DNA of 64,000 nucleotides from Magnetaquicoccus sp039908525 (GCA_039908525.1 JAMOAY010000003.1:62001-126000); one strand, 5' to 3'; positions 37,635-46,950 are shown, counted from the stretch's first letter. Translations and numbers: made by a program. The notes: a model not told the origin generated them from the sequence alone.

Positions 37635-38819
37635 ATGTTGAACAAGAGGAAATTTTCCTTGGGCGTCTCCGCCCTGTTGTCCGGAACGCTGTGGTGTGCC
37701 AGCCTGTCATCCGCCGGGGTTCCGGCCTCGGTGATCACGGTGGAGTCCAACACCATTGGCGCCACCACCACCCTCGGGGGTACGGTGGTTCCTTTCAAAG
37801 AGGTGGCCTTCTCGGCGCAGATGCCGGGTCGTGTGGTCTATCTGGCGGGTGTTGAAGGGGATTGGTTCAAAAAGGGGGATATCCTGGTGGCCCTGGACAA
37901 CGATGATCTGCTGGCCAAACGACGCGCGGCGCAGGCGGCGCTGGCGCAGGCGGAGTCCAATTGGCGCAATGCCCGGGTACAGTATACCCGGCAGGTATAC
38001 TCCGGTTCCAGCCAGACATCCGACAACACCGGCATGGGCATGCCGCGCATGTTCGACCGCATGTTCACCATGCCATTGACCGACATGATGGGCTCCGACA
38101 ACCCGGAGTTGGCCCGGCGGGCCCAGATCTACTCCCAGGGTACCGCCATCGATCAGGCCCAGCATACGCTGGCCCAGGCCCAGGCCGGGATCCAGGAGCT
38201 GGATGCCAAGCTGCGGGACACCCGCTCGGTGGCCCCTTTTCCGGGCGTGATCGTCAGCAAGGGTGTGGAAAAGGGGGACACGGTCCAGCCTGGCATGCCC
38301 CTGCTGAGTTATGCCGACACCCGCACCCTGCAGGTCAAGGTGGATATTCCGGCCCGTTTGATGCCCGGCATTAAAAAAGACATGGTGATTCCGGCCAAAC
38401 TGGATGTGGGGGATACCCGTATCGAGACCCGTGTGGCACAGATTTATCCGATGGCGGATCCGCAGCGCCATACTGTGACGGTCAAGCTGGATCTACCCAA
38501 GGATGCGCCCGGCGGTCCGGGCATGTACGCCGAGGTGATGATTCCGGACATCACCACCCCCCTGAAAAACATGCCGGTCATTCGAAAATCTGCCGTGCTG
38601 TGGCGGGGCAGTCTACCGGCTGTCATGGTGGTCGGCAACGACAAGGAGCCGGAGTTGCGCATGGTGCGTCTGGGTGGTTTTGTGGATGACAGCACGGTCA
38701 GCGTCCTGTCGGGCCTGCAGGTGGGTGAGCAGATTCTGGCCAATCCGGCGCAGAGTGCGGCGGCGACCGGTTGGAAAGAGCAGACCGGCGCCTCCGGCAA
38801 CAAGGCAGCCGCCCGATGA
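37635..38819 (+). CDS. RND efflux periplasmic adaptor (membrane fusion protein)
   Basis: Periplasmic adaptor of an RND transporter (394 aa) with an N-terminal signal (MLNKRKFSLGVSALLSGTLWCASLSSAG). The split biotinyl-lipoyl domain is seen in FSAQMPGRVVYLAGVEGDWFKKGDILVALD and PFPGVIVSKGVEKGDTVQPGMPLLSYADT. An alpha-helical hairpin lies between them, with an inserted Met/Pro/Gly-rich stretch (NTGMGMPRMFDRMFTMPLTDMMG). The beta-barrel domain follows. The RND permease gene is 132 bp downstream. The Met-rich insert could hint at metal, but the substrate is unknown. Confidence 0.92.
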   Translation: MLNKRKFSLGVSALLSGTLWCASLSSAGVPASVITVESNTIGATTTLGGTVVPFKEVAFSAQMPGRVVYLAGVEGDWFKKGDILVALDNDDLLAKRRAAQAALAQAESNWRNARVQYTRQVYSGSSQTSDNTGMGMPRMFDRMFTMPLTDMMGSDNPELARRAQIYSQGTAIDQAQHTLAQAQAGIQELDAKLRDTRSVAPFPGVIVSKGVEKGDTVQPGMPLLSYADTRTLQVKVDIPARLMPGIKKDMVIPAKLDVGDTRIETRVAQIYPMADPQRHTVTVKLDLPKDAPGGPGMYAEVMIPDITTPLKNMPVIRKSAVLWRGSLPAVMVVGNDKEPELRMVRLGGFVDDSTVSVLSGLQVGEQILANPAQSAAATGWKEQTGASGNKAAAR

Positions 38820-38951
38820 GCGGACGGGCAGCGGGTCGGCTGCCGTGGGCCGGGCAGGGAGCCCGGACGGATTCATGAGTGCGGCTGCGCCGACCCTGTC
38901 AGGCAGAAGGTGCGGCCTGTTCCATACCCCCATCAAACTGGTTACGAACCC

Positions 38952-41900
38952 ATGAGCAAATTTTTCAGCAAGTCCGATATGCCACCCCCGCCTGCGGAGC
39001 GACGGAAGACCGCCAAGGAACTGGGCGTGGCAGGCAACATGGCACGGGTTTTCATCCATTCTCCCCTGTCACCGTTGTTGTTGTTTGCCTGCCTGGGCAT
39101 GGGCATTCTGGGATTGATTTTCACCCCGCGTCAGGAAGATCCGCAAATTTCCGTGCCGATGGTGGATGTCTTTGTTCAGTATCCGGGGGCCTCGGCCGAA
39201 CAGGTGTCCGCGCTGGTGGCGGAACCCCTGGAGCGGATCATGAGCGAGATTGCCGGCGTCAAACATGTCTATTCGGCCTCGCAACAGGGGCAGGCCATGG
39301 TGACGGTGGAGTTTGTGGTCGGACAGGACATGGAGGCATCCCTGGTCAAGCTGTATGACAAGCTGCACTCCAACAAGGACAAGATCCCTCCCGGGGTCAC
39401 GGAGCCGCTGGTCAAGCCCAAAGCGGTGGATGATGTGCCGGTGGTCACCTTGACCCTCTGGTCACAGGATGTGGATGATGCTGCCCTGCGGGTGTTGGCG
39501 CTGGATGTGTTGCAGAAGCTCAACGAGGTACAGAACACCAGCCAAGGGTTTGTGGTGGGGGGACGTTCCGAGCAGATCCGGGTGGAGATATTCCCGGAGA
39601 GGCTCTCCGGTTATGGCATCAGCCTGGATCAGATCGCGCAGACCATCAAGACCGCCAACAGCGAGACCGGCCTGGGCAAAGTGGAGTCGGGGGATCAGGG
39701 CTTCAGTGTTTATACAGGCGCCTTCCTGAAGACCGCCCAGGATGTGGGTCGTCTGATCGTGGGCACCCGGGGGGCTGCTCCTGTCTACGTGCGTGATGTG
39801 GCGGATGTCTTTGCCGGACCGGAGGAGACCAGCCAACTGGTCACCTATACCACCGGCCTGGCCCGTCCTGACGGGACGCCCGCTGCGGAGGGGTTGCCGG
39901 CGGTGACCATTGCTGTTGCCAAGAAGAAGGGTTCCAACGGGGTGACCGTTGCCCAGGGCGTGCTGGACAAGGTGGAGGAGTTGAAGGGGCGCCTGATCCC
40001 CAAGAATGTACAGGTCTCTGTCACCCGCAACTACGGGGAGACGGCCAACGAGAAGGTGAACGAACTGCTGTTCAAGCTGTTGATCGCCACCATGGCGGTG
40101 ACCCTGCTGGTCTGGTACTCCCTGGGTTTCAAACCGGCCACCGTCACTCTGATCGTCATCCCGGTGGTGATCCTGATGACCGTTTTTGCGGCCTGGATCA
40201 TGGGCTATACCATCGACCGGGTGAGCCTGTTTGCCCTGATCTTCTCCATCGGCATTCTGGTGGATGATGCCATCGTGGTGATCGAGAACATCTATCGGCG
40301 TTGGTTGCTGGAGGACAAGTGCTGCCCGATCATCTCCATCGATGCGGTGCGCGAAGTGGGCAATCCGACTATTCTTGCCACCTTCACCGTGATTGCCGCC
40401 CTGCTGCCCATGGGTTTTGTCAGCGGCATGATGGGGCCCTACATGCGGCCCATCCCGGCGTTGGGTTCGGTGGCGATGCTGTTTTCGTTGTTTGCCGCCT
40501 TTATTTTCACCCCCTGGCTGGCCATGTTGATCAAACCGAGCATGCGTTCCCTGCACAGTCATTCGGAAAAGGAGCATGCCACATCGGAAAAATTGGAAGG
40601 TTTTTACCGTTCTGTCATCAACCAACTGCTGGACAATCCCCTCAAGGGTTGGGGGTTTATGGGTATCCTGGTCGGCGGTTTTTTTCTGTCCCTGCTGTTC
40701 TTCTATACCACGGCCGTGACGGTCAAGATTTTGCCGCTGGACAACAAGCCGGAATTCAATGTGGTGATCAACCTGCCTGAGGGGACGGCCCTGCCCAAGA
40801 CGGCCAATCTGGCTCATCAGATGACCGCGTTGATCCGGGACAAGGTTCCCGAAGTGACGGCCTTGCAGACCTACGTCGGCACGGCATCTCCTTTCAATTT
40901 CAATGGCATGGTTCGCCACTACTATTTGCGCCGCAACTCCTGGGAGGCGGACATCCAGGTCCAACTCATGCACAAGAGCCAACGCAAACGGACCAGTCAC
41001 GATATTGCGGTCGCGGTTCGGGAGCTGCTGACCCCTGTTGCTGGCAAGCAGGAGGCGGACATTCAGGTGGTGGAGATGCCCCCTGGGCCTCCGGTTCTGC
41101 AGTCGGTGGTGGCCGAGGTGACCGGTCCCGATGCGAACACCCGGCGACGGGTCGCCGAGGATATGGTCAAGCTGTTCAAGAAGACCAGCACCATTGTGGA
41201 TGTGGACAGCTACATGCAGGCGAGCCATGAGATTTGGCGTTTTGAGGTGGACACGGAGAAGGCGGTGCGCCGCGGCATTTCCGTGGATACCATCAACCGC
41301 AATCTGGGCATGGCCATGGGCGGGGCGCAACTGGGTGATGTGAAGCGGGGCAGTGTGCTGGAGCCCACCTACATTGTCATCCAGGTGCCGTTGGAGGTGC
41401 GTTCCCGGATTTCGGGTCTTGCCGACCTGCCGATCAGCACCCCCAAGGGTGATACGGTGCCCCTTGGCGAGATGGGCCGGTTTGTCAAGAGCACCAAGGA
41501 TGATCTGATTTTCCACAAAGATTTGCGGCCCGTGGAGTATGTGACCGGCGAGGTGATGGGCAAACTGGATGCCCCCATCTATGGCATGTTCGAGGTGGGA
41601 GCGCTCTTGAAACAGTACACCACCCCGGACGGGGTCACGCTGAGTGGTGAGTTCATGGGGCCGCCCAAGAGCTACACCAAGTCTGCTTTCGAGTGGACGG
41701 GCGAGTGGACCGTCACCTACGAGACCTTCCGCGACATGGGGCTGGCCTTTGGGGTGGCGTTGATTCTGATTTACATGCTGGTGGTCTGGGAGTTTGGCAA
41801 TTTCACCTTACCCGCCATCATCATGGCTCCGATTCCGTTGACTTTGCTGGGTATCGTGCCCGGCCATTGGCTGTTGGATGCCAAATTTACCGCCACCTCC

Positions 41901-42557
41901 ATGATCGGTTTTATCGCCCTGGCGGGTATTATTGTGCGCAACTCCATCCTGCTGGTGGATTTTACCCAGCAGGAGATCCTGAGGGGGGTTTCGGTCCGGG
42001 AGGCGGTCATTCTCTCCTGCAAGGCCAGAACCCGACCGATCATCATCACGGCGTTGGCCCTGGTGGCGGGCTCCTCGGTGATTCTGGGGGATTTCATCTT
42101 CCAGGGCATGGCCATCTCGCTGTTGTTTGGTGCGCTGGTTTCCACGGTGCTGACCCTGCTGGTCATCCCGTTGGGCTGTGTCAGCGCCCAATATGCCTTC
42201 CAGATGCCGAGTGCACCCTATCCGAAATCGATCCGGGTGGATGCCAAGCCGCCGGAGTCTGTCACGGAACACGCCCCACGACCGAACCCCGTGCCGGACA
42301 AGGTGGCCGTTGCAGAGGGTGCGGAGGAGGAGTTTGCGGCCCTGCGTTTTGGCAGCATGAACAACCCGTCGCAGCCTGCGGAGCCTCCGCCACCGGAGCC
42401 CCCTCCCCCTTCCGTACACGCGGAGGAACCGGCCTCGGCAAAGGCGCCGGAGGAGCCACCTGCTGCGGATTCTCCGGCCAAGAAGGAGGGGGGTGGTCGA
42501 CGGGGTATTCGCCTGAAGCCGGCGCACGATGAGCCAGCCAAGGGAGAGTCCAACTAG
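38952..42557 (+). CDS. RND efflux permease with a proline-rich C-terminal tail
   Basis: Proton-driven inner-membrane pump (1201 aa). It has the usual 12-helix layout with two large periplasmic loops. Helix 4 carries the proton-relay pair in GILVDDAIVVIENI. Later helices include MIGFIALAGIIVRNSILLVDF. The family normally ends near residue 1050; here a cytoplasmic tail of about 120 residues follows, rich in Pro, Glu and Ala and ending with a basic segment (KKEGGGRRGIRLKPAH). The ATG at 38952 begins a short cytoplasmic leader before the first helix. No outer membrane channel gene is adjacent. Confidence 0.94.
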   Translation: MSKFFSKSDMPPPPAERRKTAKELGVAGNMARVFIHSPLSPLLLFACLGMGILGLIFTPRQEDPQISVPMVDVFVQYPGASAEQVSALVAEPLERIMSEIAGVKHVYSASQQGQAMVTVEFVVGQDMEASLVKLYDKLHSNKDKIPPGVTEPLVKPKAVDDVPVVTLTLWSQDVDDAALRVLALDVLQKLNEVQNTSQGFVVGGRSEQIRVEIFPERLSGYGISLDQIAQTIKTANSETGLGKVESGDQGFSVYTGAFLKTAQDVGRLIVGTRGAAPVYVRDVADVFAGPEETSQLVTYTTGLARPDGTPAAEGLPAVTIAVAKKKGSNGVTVAQGVLDKVEELKGRLIPKNVQVSVTRNYGETANEKVNELLFKLLIATMAVTLLVWYSLGFKPATVTLIVIPVVILMTVFAAWIMGYTIDRVSLFALIFSIGILVDDAIVVIENIYRRWLLEDKCCPIISIDAVREVGNPTILATFTVIAALLPMGFVSGMMGPYMRPIPALGSVAMLFSLFAAFIFTPWLAMLIKPSMRSLHSHSEKEHATSEKLEGFYRSVINQLLDNPLKGWGFMGILVGGFFLSLLFFYTTAVTVKILPLDNKPEFNVVINLPEGTALPKTANLAHQMTALIRDKVPEVTALQTYVGTASPFNFNGMVRHYYLRRNSWEADIQVQLMHKSQRKRTSHDIAVAVRELLTPVAGKQEADIQVVEMPPGPPVLQSVVAEVTGPDANTRRRVAEDMVKLFKKTSTIVDVDSYMQASHEIWRFEVDTEKAVRRGISVDTINRNLGMAMGGAQLGDVKRGSVLEPTYIVIQVPLEVRSRISGLADLPISTPKGDTVPLGEMGRFVKSTKDDLIFHKDLRPVEYVTGEVMGKLDAPIYGMFEVGALLKQYTTPDGVTLSGEFMGPPKSYTKSAFEWTGEWTVTYETFRDMGLAFGVALILIYMLVVWEFGNFTLPAIIMAPIPLTLLGIVPGHWLLDAKFTATSMIGFIALAGIIVRNSILLVDFTQQEILRGVSVREAVILSCKARTRPIIITALALVAGSSVILGDFIFQGMAISLLFGALVSTVLTLLVIPLGCVSAQYAFQMPSAPYPKSIRVDAKPPESVTEHAPRPNPVPDKVAVAEGAEEEFAALRFGSMNNPSQPAEPPPPEPPPPSVHAEEPASAKAPEEPPAADSPAKKEGGGRRGIRLKPAHDEPAKGESN

Positions 42558-43238
42558 ATGGCCTCCCTTGAACGCCTTCTGCGTCTGCCTGCCAGTCGGG
42601 TGAGGGTGATCGCTGTCTGGCCAGACATCCGGTCTGGTGGGGCGGTGCGTGGGTTGCTGTTTTGTGCCCTGTTGGGGAGCATGCTGTCGTGGCCTGGGTT
42701 GGTTGAGGGGGGGGCGCCGGATTGGGGCACGGGATTTTATCGGGTGAATCCCTCCCAGGAGCCGGCCTTCAACACCGAGCAAAACCGGGGGGATGATCGG
42801 CGGCGCCTCGAACGCAGCGGCAGCCCTGCTACGGAGTCTGCGCCCCGATACGCGCCGGATGCCCGCTCTGCACCGTTTCGGGGGAGCGACGGACGGGACC
42901 ATTATCCAGAGACGCGCAGACGGAACGAGCGGCCGTGGGGCGAGGTTCCCCCCGAGTGGCGCAACGAGGATCTGGAACGCAGATTGTCCGGGGACGGCTA
43001 CGCGGGCGGTCGGCGTTCCTCTCGTTACGATGCACCGGATGATTATCCAGGGTCACTGCCGGAGGGTGAGTTGCGCGGCGGGCGGGATGGCTGGGACTAT
43101 CCCTATCCAGAGCGGGAGTATCGGCGGCGAGACCCTTACGCCCCCTATTTTGAGGAGCGGTTTGGCCGACGCATGGAGCGTCGGCGCCCGCCTCCTTATT
43201 ACTACGAAGGGGGGGATGCCTGGTGGGATGCACCGTGA
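42558..43238 (+). CDS. Secreted Arg/Tyr/Pro-rich low-complexity protein
   Basis: Unrecognised protein (226 aa) that starts directly after the RND permease stop. A hydrophobic segment (GLLFCALLGSMLSWPGLVEGG) after about 30 residues should act as a signal or anchor. The rest is highly charged and rich in Arg, Tyr, Pro, Asp and Gly, with runs such as YPYPEREYRRRDPYAPYFEERFG and PPYYYEGG near the end. It is probably disordered. Composition resembles the protein at 44037, so they may be related cell-envelope components. Confidence 0.65.
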   Translation: MASLERLLRLPASRVRVIAVWPDIRSGGAVRGLLFCALLGSMLSWPGLVEGGAPDWGTGFYRVNPSQEPAFNTEQNRGDDRRRLERSGSPATESAPRYAPDARSAPFRGSDGRDHYPETRRRNERPWGEVPPEWRNEDLERRLSGDGYAGGRRSSRYDAPDDYPGSLPEGELRGGRDGWDYPYPEREYRRRDPYAPYFEERFGRRMERRRPPPYYYEGGDAWWDAP

Positions 43239-43840
43239 GAACAGCTTATGTGCGAGCCTTCCTGTTGTGGTTGCTCCTTCTGTGGCCAACGGAGCATTGG
43301 GCGGGGCAGCGGATTGAATTTTCCGCCGAGGTGGTGCGCTCGGATGCGGCCCACCCTGACTCGCCCAGCAACGGCATGATGTATGTGGGGCGCGAGGCCA
43401 TTCGCACGGAGACCAATCAGGACAACCAACCGGTCTGGATGGTTTTCAAACCCGCCAGCAAGCTGGTGTGGACCATTTTTCCCAAACAGCAACTGTACAT
43501 GGAACGTGCAGGGCTTGCTCTGGAGTGGCCACCGCTGCCGGAGGATGCCAACAGTCCCTGCCAAACCAAAAAGTTCCGCTGCCAGAAGCTTGGCGTCAGG
43601 TCCCTCAACGACCGTTCCACGGTGTACTGGACGATCTCGGTGGTTGATGAGAAGGGAGAGACGCCCTATGCACAGCTGTGGGTGGACCAACGTCTGAATA
43701 TCGCCATCCGCGAGGTCTACGCCGACGGTTTGACTGTGGAGATGCGGCGCATTCGCGAGGCGCCCCAGGCGACCCAGCTGTTTGAATTGCCCACCGGCTA
43801 CAAAAAAGTGGCAATGCCTGTCGCGCCGACCGGCAAATAA
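43223..43840 (+). CDS. Exported DUF4412-like protein
   Basis: Exported protein (205 aa) with a signal peptide (VRAFLLWLLLLWPTEHWAGQ). The mature part, IEFSAEVVRS, GMMYVGREAIRTE, WMVFKPASKLVWTIFPKQQLYMER, follows the DUF4412/LolA-like pattern of a beta-sheet fold that may bind hydrophobic ligands. A GTG at 43223 or one at 43235 overlapping the previous stop (GTGA) could start it. It is co-transcribed with the RND genes to judge by the overlap. Confidence 0.75.
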   Translation: MGCTVRTAYVRAFLLWLLLLWPTEHWAGQRIEFSAEVVRSDAAHPDSPSNGMMYVGREAIRTETNQDNQPVWMVFKPASKLVWTIFPKQQLYMERAGLALEWPPLPEDANSPCQTKKFRCQKLGVRSLNDRSTVYWTISVVDEKGETPYAQLWVDQRLNIAIREVYADGLTVEMRRIREAPQATQLFELPTGYKKVAMPVAPTGK

Positions 43841-43876
43841 TCGTCTCCGTTTCCTTTCAGTGGTCTGTTTTTTTTG

Positions 43877-43905
43877 TTGCAATGGCCGTCTGTCGATGCT
43901 ATATT
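43877..43905 (+). promoter_or_regulatory. Sigma-70-type promoter upstream of the 44.0-46.1 kb gene set
   Basis: TTGCAA and TATATT are exactly 17 bp apart inside an AT-rich stretch (43860-43950) that stands out from the GC-rich surroundings. It lies about 130 bp before the secreted protein start at 44037. Confidence 0.6.
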
Positions 43906-44036
43906 AGATTTTTATAATATTCTGATATTTTGCTTTCATTTTTTTATCCTGGCATTACCTGCTGTCACTGTTGATAATCAAGGGGTGAAGGCGGTGTTTG
44001 TGTCCGCCGGTTGGATTTACACTTCCTGAAGAGACC

Positions 44037-44813
44037 ATGAAAAAACGGTTGCGGCCCTTTTTGCCTTCCAGTCGGTCGGTCTTGTGGTCGGCACTCTGTG
44101 TGCTGGTGGCTGGTTTGGCGCCTTTTCGCGTGTTGGCGGTCGACCCCCCCTCCGAGAAGGAGTTGAGCACCATGGGGCAAGGGTTCGGCAAATTTGTGGG
44201 TTCTTTCATGCGGCAGGTGCAATCTGACGAGGAAAAAAAGGGGGCGCCCGTCGAGGAGCGTCGCCCTGTTGAGCGACCCGCCCCTTCCCACAGAGAGTCT
44301 GTCGCACGTTCGGAGCGGAGTGAGGCGCCTGCGCCCCGCCGCGAAACGGAAGAGAGACGCCCGGTTCCCTACCGGCTCTATGATCCGTGGGGCGCCGACC
44401 ACTGGGGAGATCCCGTCTTCGGTTTCAACCCCTGGGAACGGAGTCCCGGCTGGGTGGATTATGATTGGAATCTGCGCAAGCAACAGTATGGATGGAGCTA
44501 CGGCGGGGTTCCCGACAGACATTACGCCCGTCCATGGGACAGAGGCCATCCCTATCCGGAAGGCCGTTTTGGCGGTGGCGGCTATCCTCCCTATTATGAG
44601 AGGGGCCACCCCTACGAAGAGAGCCGGGAGCGTCCGGTCCGGAGGCCGTGGTCCGACTCGTATACGGAGGAGCGCGCCCCCAGTGGTTGGGGGCAGGAAG
44701 CGGATCGGCGCCATTCGTCGTCCGGTGGGCCCGAGTACCGGTCACGTGATACCTCTCCCTGGTCCCGTCCCCCCTCGGATGGGCAGAGAGAAAGGGCGGG
44801 CAGGACATGGTAG
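44037..44813 (+). CDS. Secreted Arg/Pro/Tyr-rich low-complexity protein
   Basis: Unrecognised exported protein (258 aa). A signal peptide (MKKRLRPF to LAPFRVLA) is followed by a short helical segment (LSTMGQGFGKFVGSFMRQVQSDEEKK). A long disordered region rich in Arg, Pro, Glu, Tyr, Gly and Trp follows, for example RGHPYPEGRFGGGGYPPYY. It shares composition with the protein at 42558 and lies upstream of two sulfur-globule-like genes. A structural role in the periplasm is inference. Confidence 0.68.
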   Translation: MKKRLRPFLPSSRSVLWSALCVLVAGLAPFRVLAVDPPSEKELSTMGQGFGKFVGSFMRQVQSDEEKKGAPVEERRPVERPAPSHRESVARSERSEAPAPRRETEERRPVPYRLYDPWGADHWGDPVFGFNPWERSPGWVDYDWNLRKQQYGWSYGGVPDRHYARPWDRGHPYPEGRFGGGGYPPYYERGHPYEESRERPVRRPWSDSYTEERAPSGWGQEADRRHSSSGGPEYRSRDTSPWSRPPSDGQRERAGRTW

Positions 44814-44918
44814 AACCTCTGCGGGAACCTTGCGCAGGCTTGACGTGACTGAGGAAACCATGGTAATAATGGGGGACGATGTCTCTTGGATTCATGTGCG
44901 AGAAGGGGGTCCTGGGCA

Positions 44919-45335
44919 ATGAGACGGTCTGTTCGGGTGGGGAGTGTGGTGCTGCTCGGTGTGGCGTGGCTGATGACGGCCAGCTTGGCGCAGGCCTGGG
45001 GCGGATGGCCAGGCAGTGGTTGGAATGGTCCCGGTGGGTGGTGGCCGGGTAACAGCTGGGGTGGCCCAGGGTATAACAACTGGCATGACGGATGGGGCAA
45101 CAACTCCCTGTGGGATGGTTGGGGCAACGGTCTGGGAAGGATGAATTTCCGGGTAGAGGCCGATGTTGATGTGGACGGCTGGATGGATGAGTTCTGGGGC
45201 GACAGCTGGAACAATGGCTGGAACAATGGCTGGAACAATGGCTGGCGTAACGGTTGGTACCCTGGCGGCCATCCGGGAGGATGGTATCCGGGTTGGGGCG
45301 CTCCCGGTTGGGGGGGTCCCGGTTGGGGCTGGTAA
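44919..45335 (+). CDS. Sulfur globule-like protein, Gly/Trp/Asn-rich
   Basis: Secreted low-complexity protein (138 aa). The signal peptide MRRSVRVGSVVLLGVAWLMTASLAQA is followed directly by WGGWPGSGW. The mature protein is made of Gly, Trp, Asn and Pro, with a middle acidic segment (MNFRVEADVDVDGWMDEF) and a tandem NNGWNNGWNNGW repeat. This layout resembles the sulfur globule envelope proteins of purple sulfur bacteria, which coat periplasmic sulfur deposits. The match is by pattern rather than alignment. AGAAGGGGG lies upstream of the ATG. Confidence 0.68.
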   Translation: MRRSVRVGSVVLLGVAWLMTASLAQAWGGWPGSGWNGPGGWWPGNSWGGPGYNNWHDGWGNNSLWDGWGNGLGRMNFRVEADVDVDGWMDEFWGDSWNNGWNNGWNNGWRNGWYPGGHPGGWYPGWGAPGWGGPGWGW

Positions 45336-45533
45336 AGAGTGCGTGAATAACGTCACCGGCACGTTGTCTGACCAATGCGTCGGGTGGGTCGGAGGCGGGC
45401 ATGTTGTGAGACGGTTGGGCCGCCGGGTTGGTGGGCGCTGCTTCGCCTCTGGGCTGTGCAGAAGATTTATTCGCATATTCGATGTCTTCCCTTAGTTTTT
45501 CTTCGAGTTTCAATAATTTACGGAGTAATCTCA

Positions 45534-46061
45534 ATGAAAAAAGGTTTGAGTGTATTGGCAGTGGCCGCTGTTCTGGGCGGTGCGATGTTTTTCTCTTCTG
45601 GTGATGCATCCGCCTGGGGTCCGGGTTGGGGCAACAACGGCTGGGGCAACAACGGTTGGGGCAACAACAACAATTGGGGCAACAACATGTTGGGCAATGG
45701 CAGCGGCAATGGCCGTGGCAATGGCAACTTTGGCTTCAACATGGGCGGTGGCGGTGACGCGGCCGGTTCGGGTTCCGGCAACGGCTACAACAACATGAAC
45801 AACAACTGGGACAACCGCAACAATTGGAATAATGGCTATGGCGGCGGTTATGGTCATGGTCCCTGGGGTGGTGGTCCTGGCTATGGTGGTCCTGGCTACG
45901 GTGGTCCTGGCCCCGGTGGCCCCGGTGGTTGGGGTGGTGGTCCCGGTTATGGCGGTCCCGCCGGTTGGAATGGTGGCCATGGTTATGGCCCTGGCGGTCC
46001 CGGTGGTCCGGGCGCAGCCCCGCAAGTAGCCCCGCAGGCGGATGACAACGCCAACAAGTAG
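45534..46061 (+). CDS. Sulfur globule-like protein, Gly/Asn-rich
   Basis: Second secreted low-complexity protein (175 aa). The signal peptide MKKGLSVLAVAAVLGGAMFFSSGDASA precedes WGPGWGNNGWGNNGWGNN. The region GRGNGNFGFNMGGGGDAAGSGSGNGY closely follows the pattern of sulfur globule proteins, and a long Gly/Pro/Tyr-rich half follows. GGAG lies 8 bp before the ATG, and a terminator follows the gene. With the preceding gene it suggests that the organism stores elemental sulfur, as magnetotactic cocci do. Confidence 0.72.
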   Translation: MKKGLSVLAVAAVLGGAMFFSSGDASAWGPGWGNNGWGNNGWGNNNNWGNNMLGNGSGNGRGNGNFGFNMGGGGDAAGSGSGNGYNNMNNNWDNRNNWNNGYGGGYGHGPWGGGPGYGGPGYGGPGPGGPGGWGGGPGYGGPAGWNGGHGYGPGGPGGPGAAPQVAPQADDNANK

Positions 46062-46104
46062 TCGCCACACAAGCGATCAACGGGCGAGGCACGGCAACGA
46101 GAGG

Positions 46105-46128
46105 AGGGGTGGCTGTTTTTCCACCCCT
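46105..46128 (+). terminator. Terminator after the sulfur-globule-like genes
   Basis: An 8-bp stem (AGGGGTGG/CCACCCCT) with a T-rich 8-nt loop, followed by TCTTTGTTT. It separates these genes from the ParA-like operon. Confidence 0.75.
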
Positions 46129-46261
46129 TCTTTGTTTCGGGCGAGGTGTTGATGGACCGTTTCAAACGGGCAGCAAACCCTGTACTCTCTCGTGCGCCGT
46201 GTTTCTGTGGCTGTCAGAGTTTCATGTGGCCCCAACTGCATTCGTTCAGGCACGACCGACC

Positions 46262-46930
46262 ATGATCACTGTGATTGGTAACTTGAAGGGAGGGTGCGGA
46301 AAGAGCACGATCACATTCAATCTTGCCATCTGGTTGGCCGGGATGGGGGAAAATGTGGTTGCCTTTGATCTGGATCCCCAAGCCACGCTGAGTGATGTGG
46401 CGGAGGTGCGCCGGGAAGAGGGGGTGACCCCTGAAATTACGGTGTTTCGTCCGGAGAGCAATCCGACCAAGATCATGCGAGAGCACCAGGGAGAGGTATT
46501 GGTGGATGTGGGGGCCTCCAACCTGTGGGCCATGCGGCAGGCCATTGCCATGGCGCAGCGGGTTCTGGTACCTGTGCCGCCCAGCCAGGCGGATGTCTGG
46601 TCTACGGCGCGCTTTCGCGATATCATCAACGAGACGGTGATCAACCGAAAGGAGCGACCGGAGGTGCTGCTGTTCATCAACCGGGCCGATACCCATCCCG
46701 GTATTCGGGAGTCTCACGAGACGGAGGGCGCCTTGGCCTCCTTGACGGGTATGACCTTGATGGAGACACGGATCTGTCAGCGAACTGCCTATCGGCGCTC
46801 GTTCAGTGAGGGTCGTGCGGTGTTTGAACTGTCAGCGGGCAGTAAAGCCGCCGAAGAGTTTTTGGGGCTGGCCGCGCAACTCTATCCAGAGTTGGCCTCC
46901 CCCAAGAAAGGGAGCAACAAAGGTCAGTGA
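46262..46930 (+). CDS. ParA/MinD-family ATPase (orphan)
   Basis: Deviant Walker A ATPase (222 aa). MITVIGNLKGGCGKSTITFNLA carries KGGCGKST with the signature lysine; DLDPQATLSD and VLVDVGAS fill the later Walker positions. It has no ParB neighbour. It is shorter than chromosome ParA, resembling orphan ParA proteins that position protein cargo in the cell. The start at 46262 makes the Walker A motif begin within ten residues, as usual. It is followed 20 bp later by a methionine-rich membrane protein, which may be its partner. Confidence 0.88.
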   Translation: MITVIGNLKGGCGKSTITFNLAIWLAGMGENVVAFDLDPQATLSDVAEVRREEGVTPEITVFRPESNPTKIMREHQGEVLVDVGASNLWAMRQAIAMAQRVLVPVPPSQADVWSTARFRDIINETVINRKERPEVLLFINRADTHPGIRESHETEGALASLTGMTLMETRICQRTAYRRSFSEGRAVFELSAGSKAAEEFLGLAAQLYPELASPKKGSNKGQ

Positions 46931-46950
46931 CTAACCAAGGAGTCGATTCC

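Noticed and set aside
39462..41516. 684-residue minus-strand frame
   Set aside because: Antisense to the RND permease; His/Gly/Gln-rich composition typical of a shadow frame.
45190..45700. CRISPR-like repeats
   Set aside because: The repeats are short, in frame, and contiguous without spacers. They encode Gly/Asn/Trp repeats of secreted proteins.
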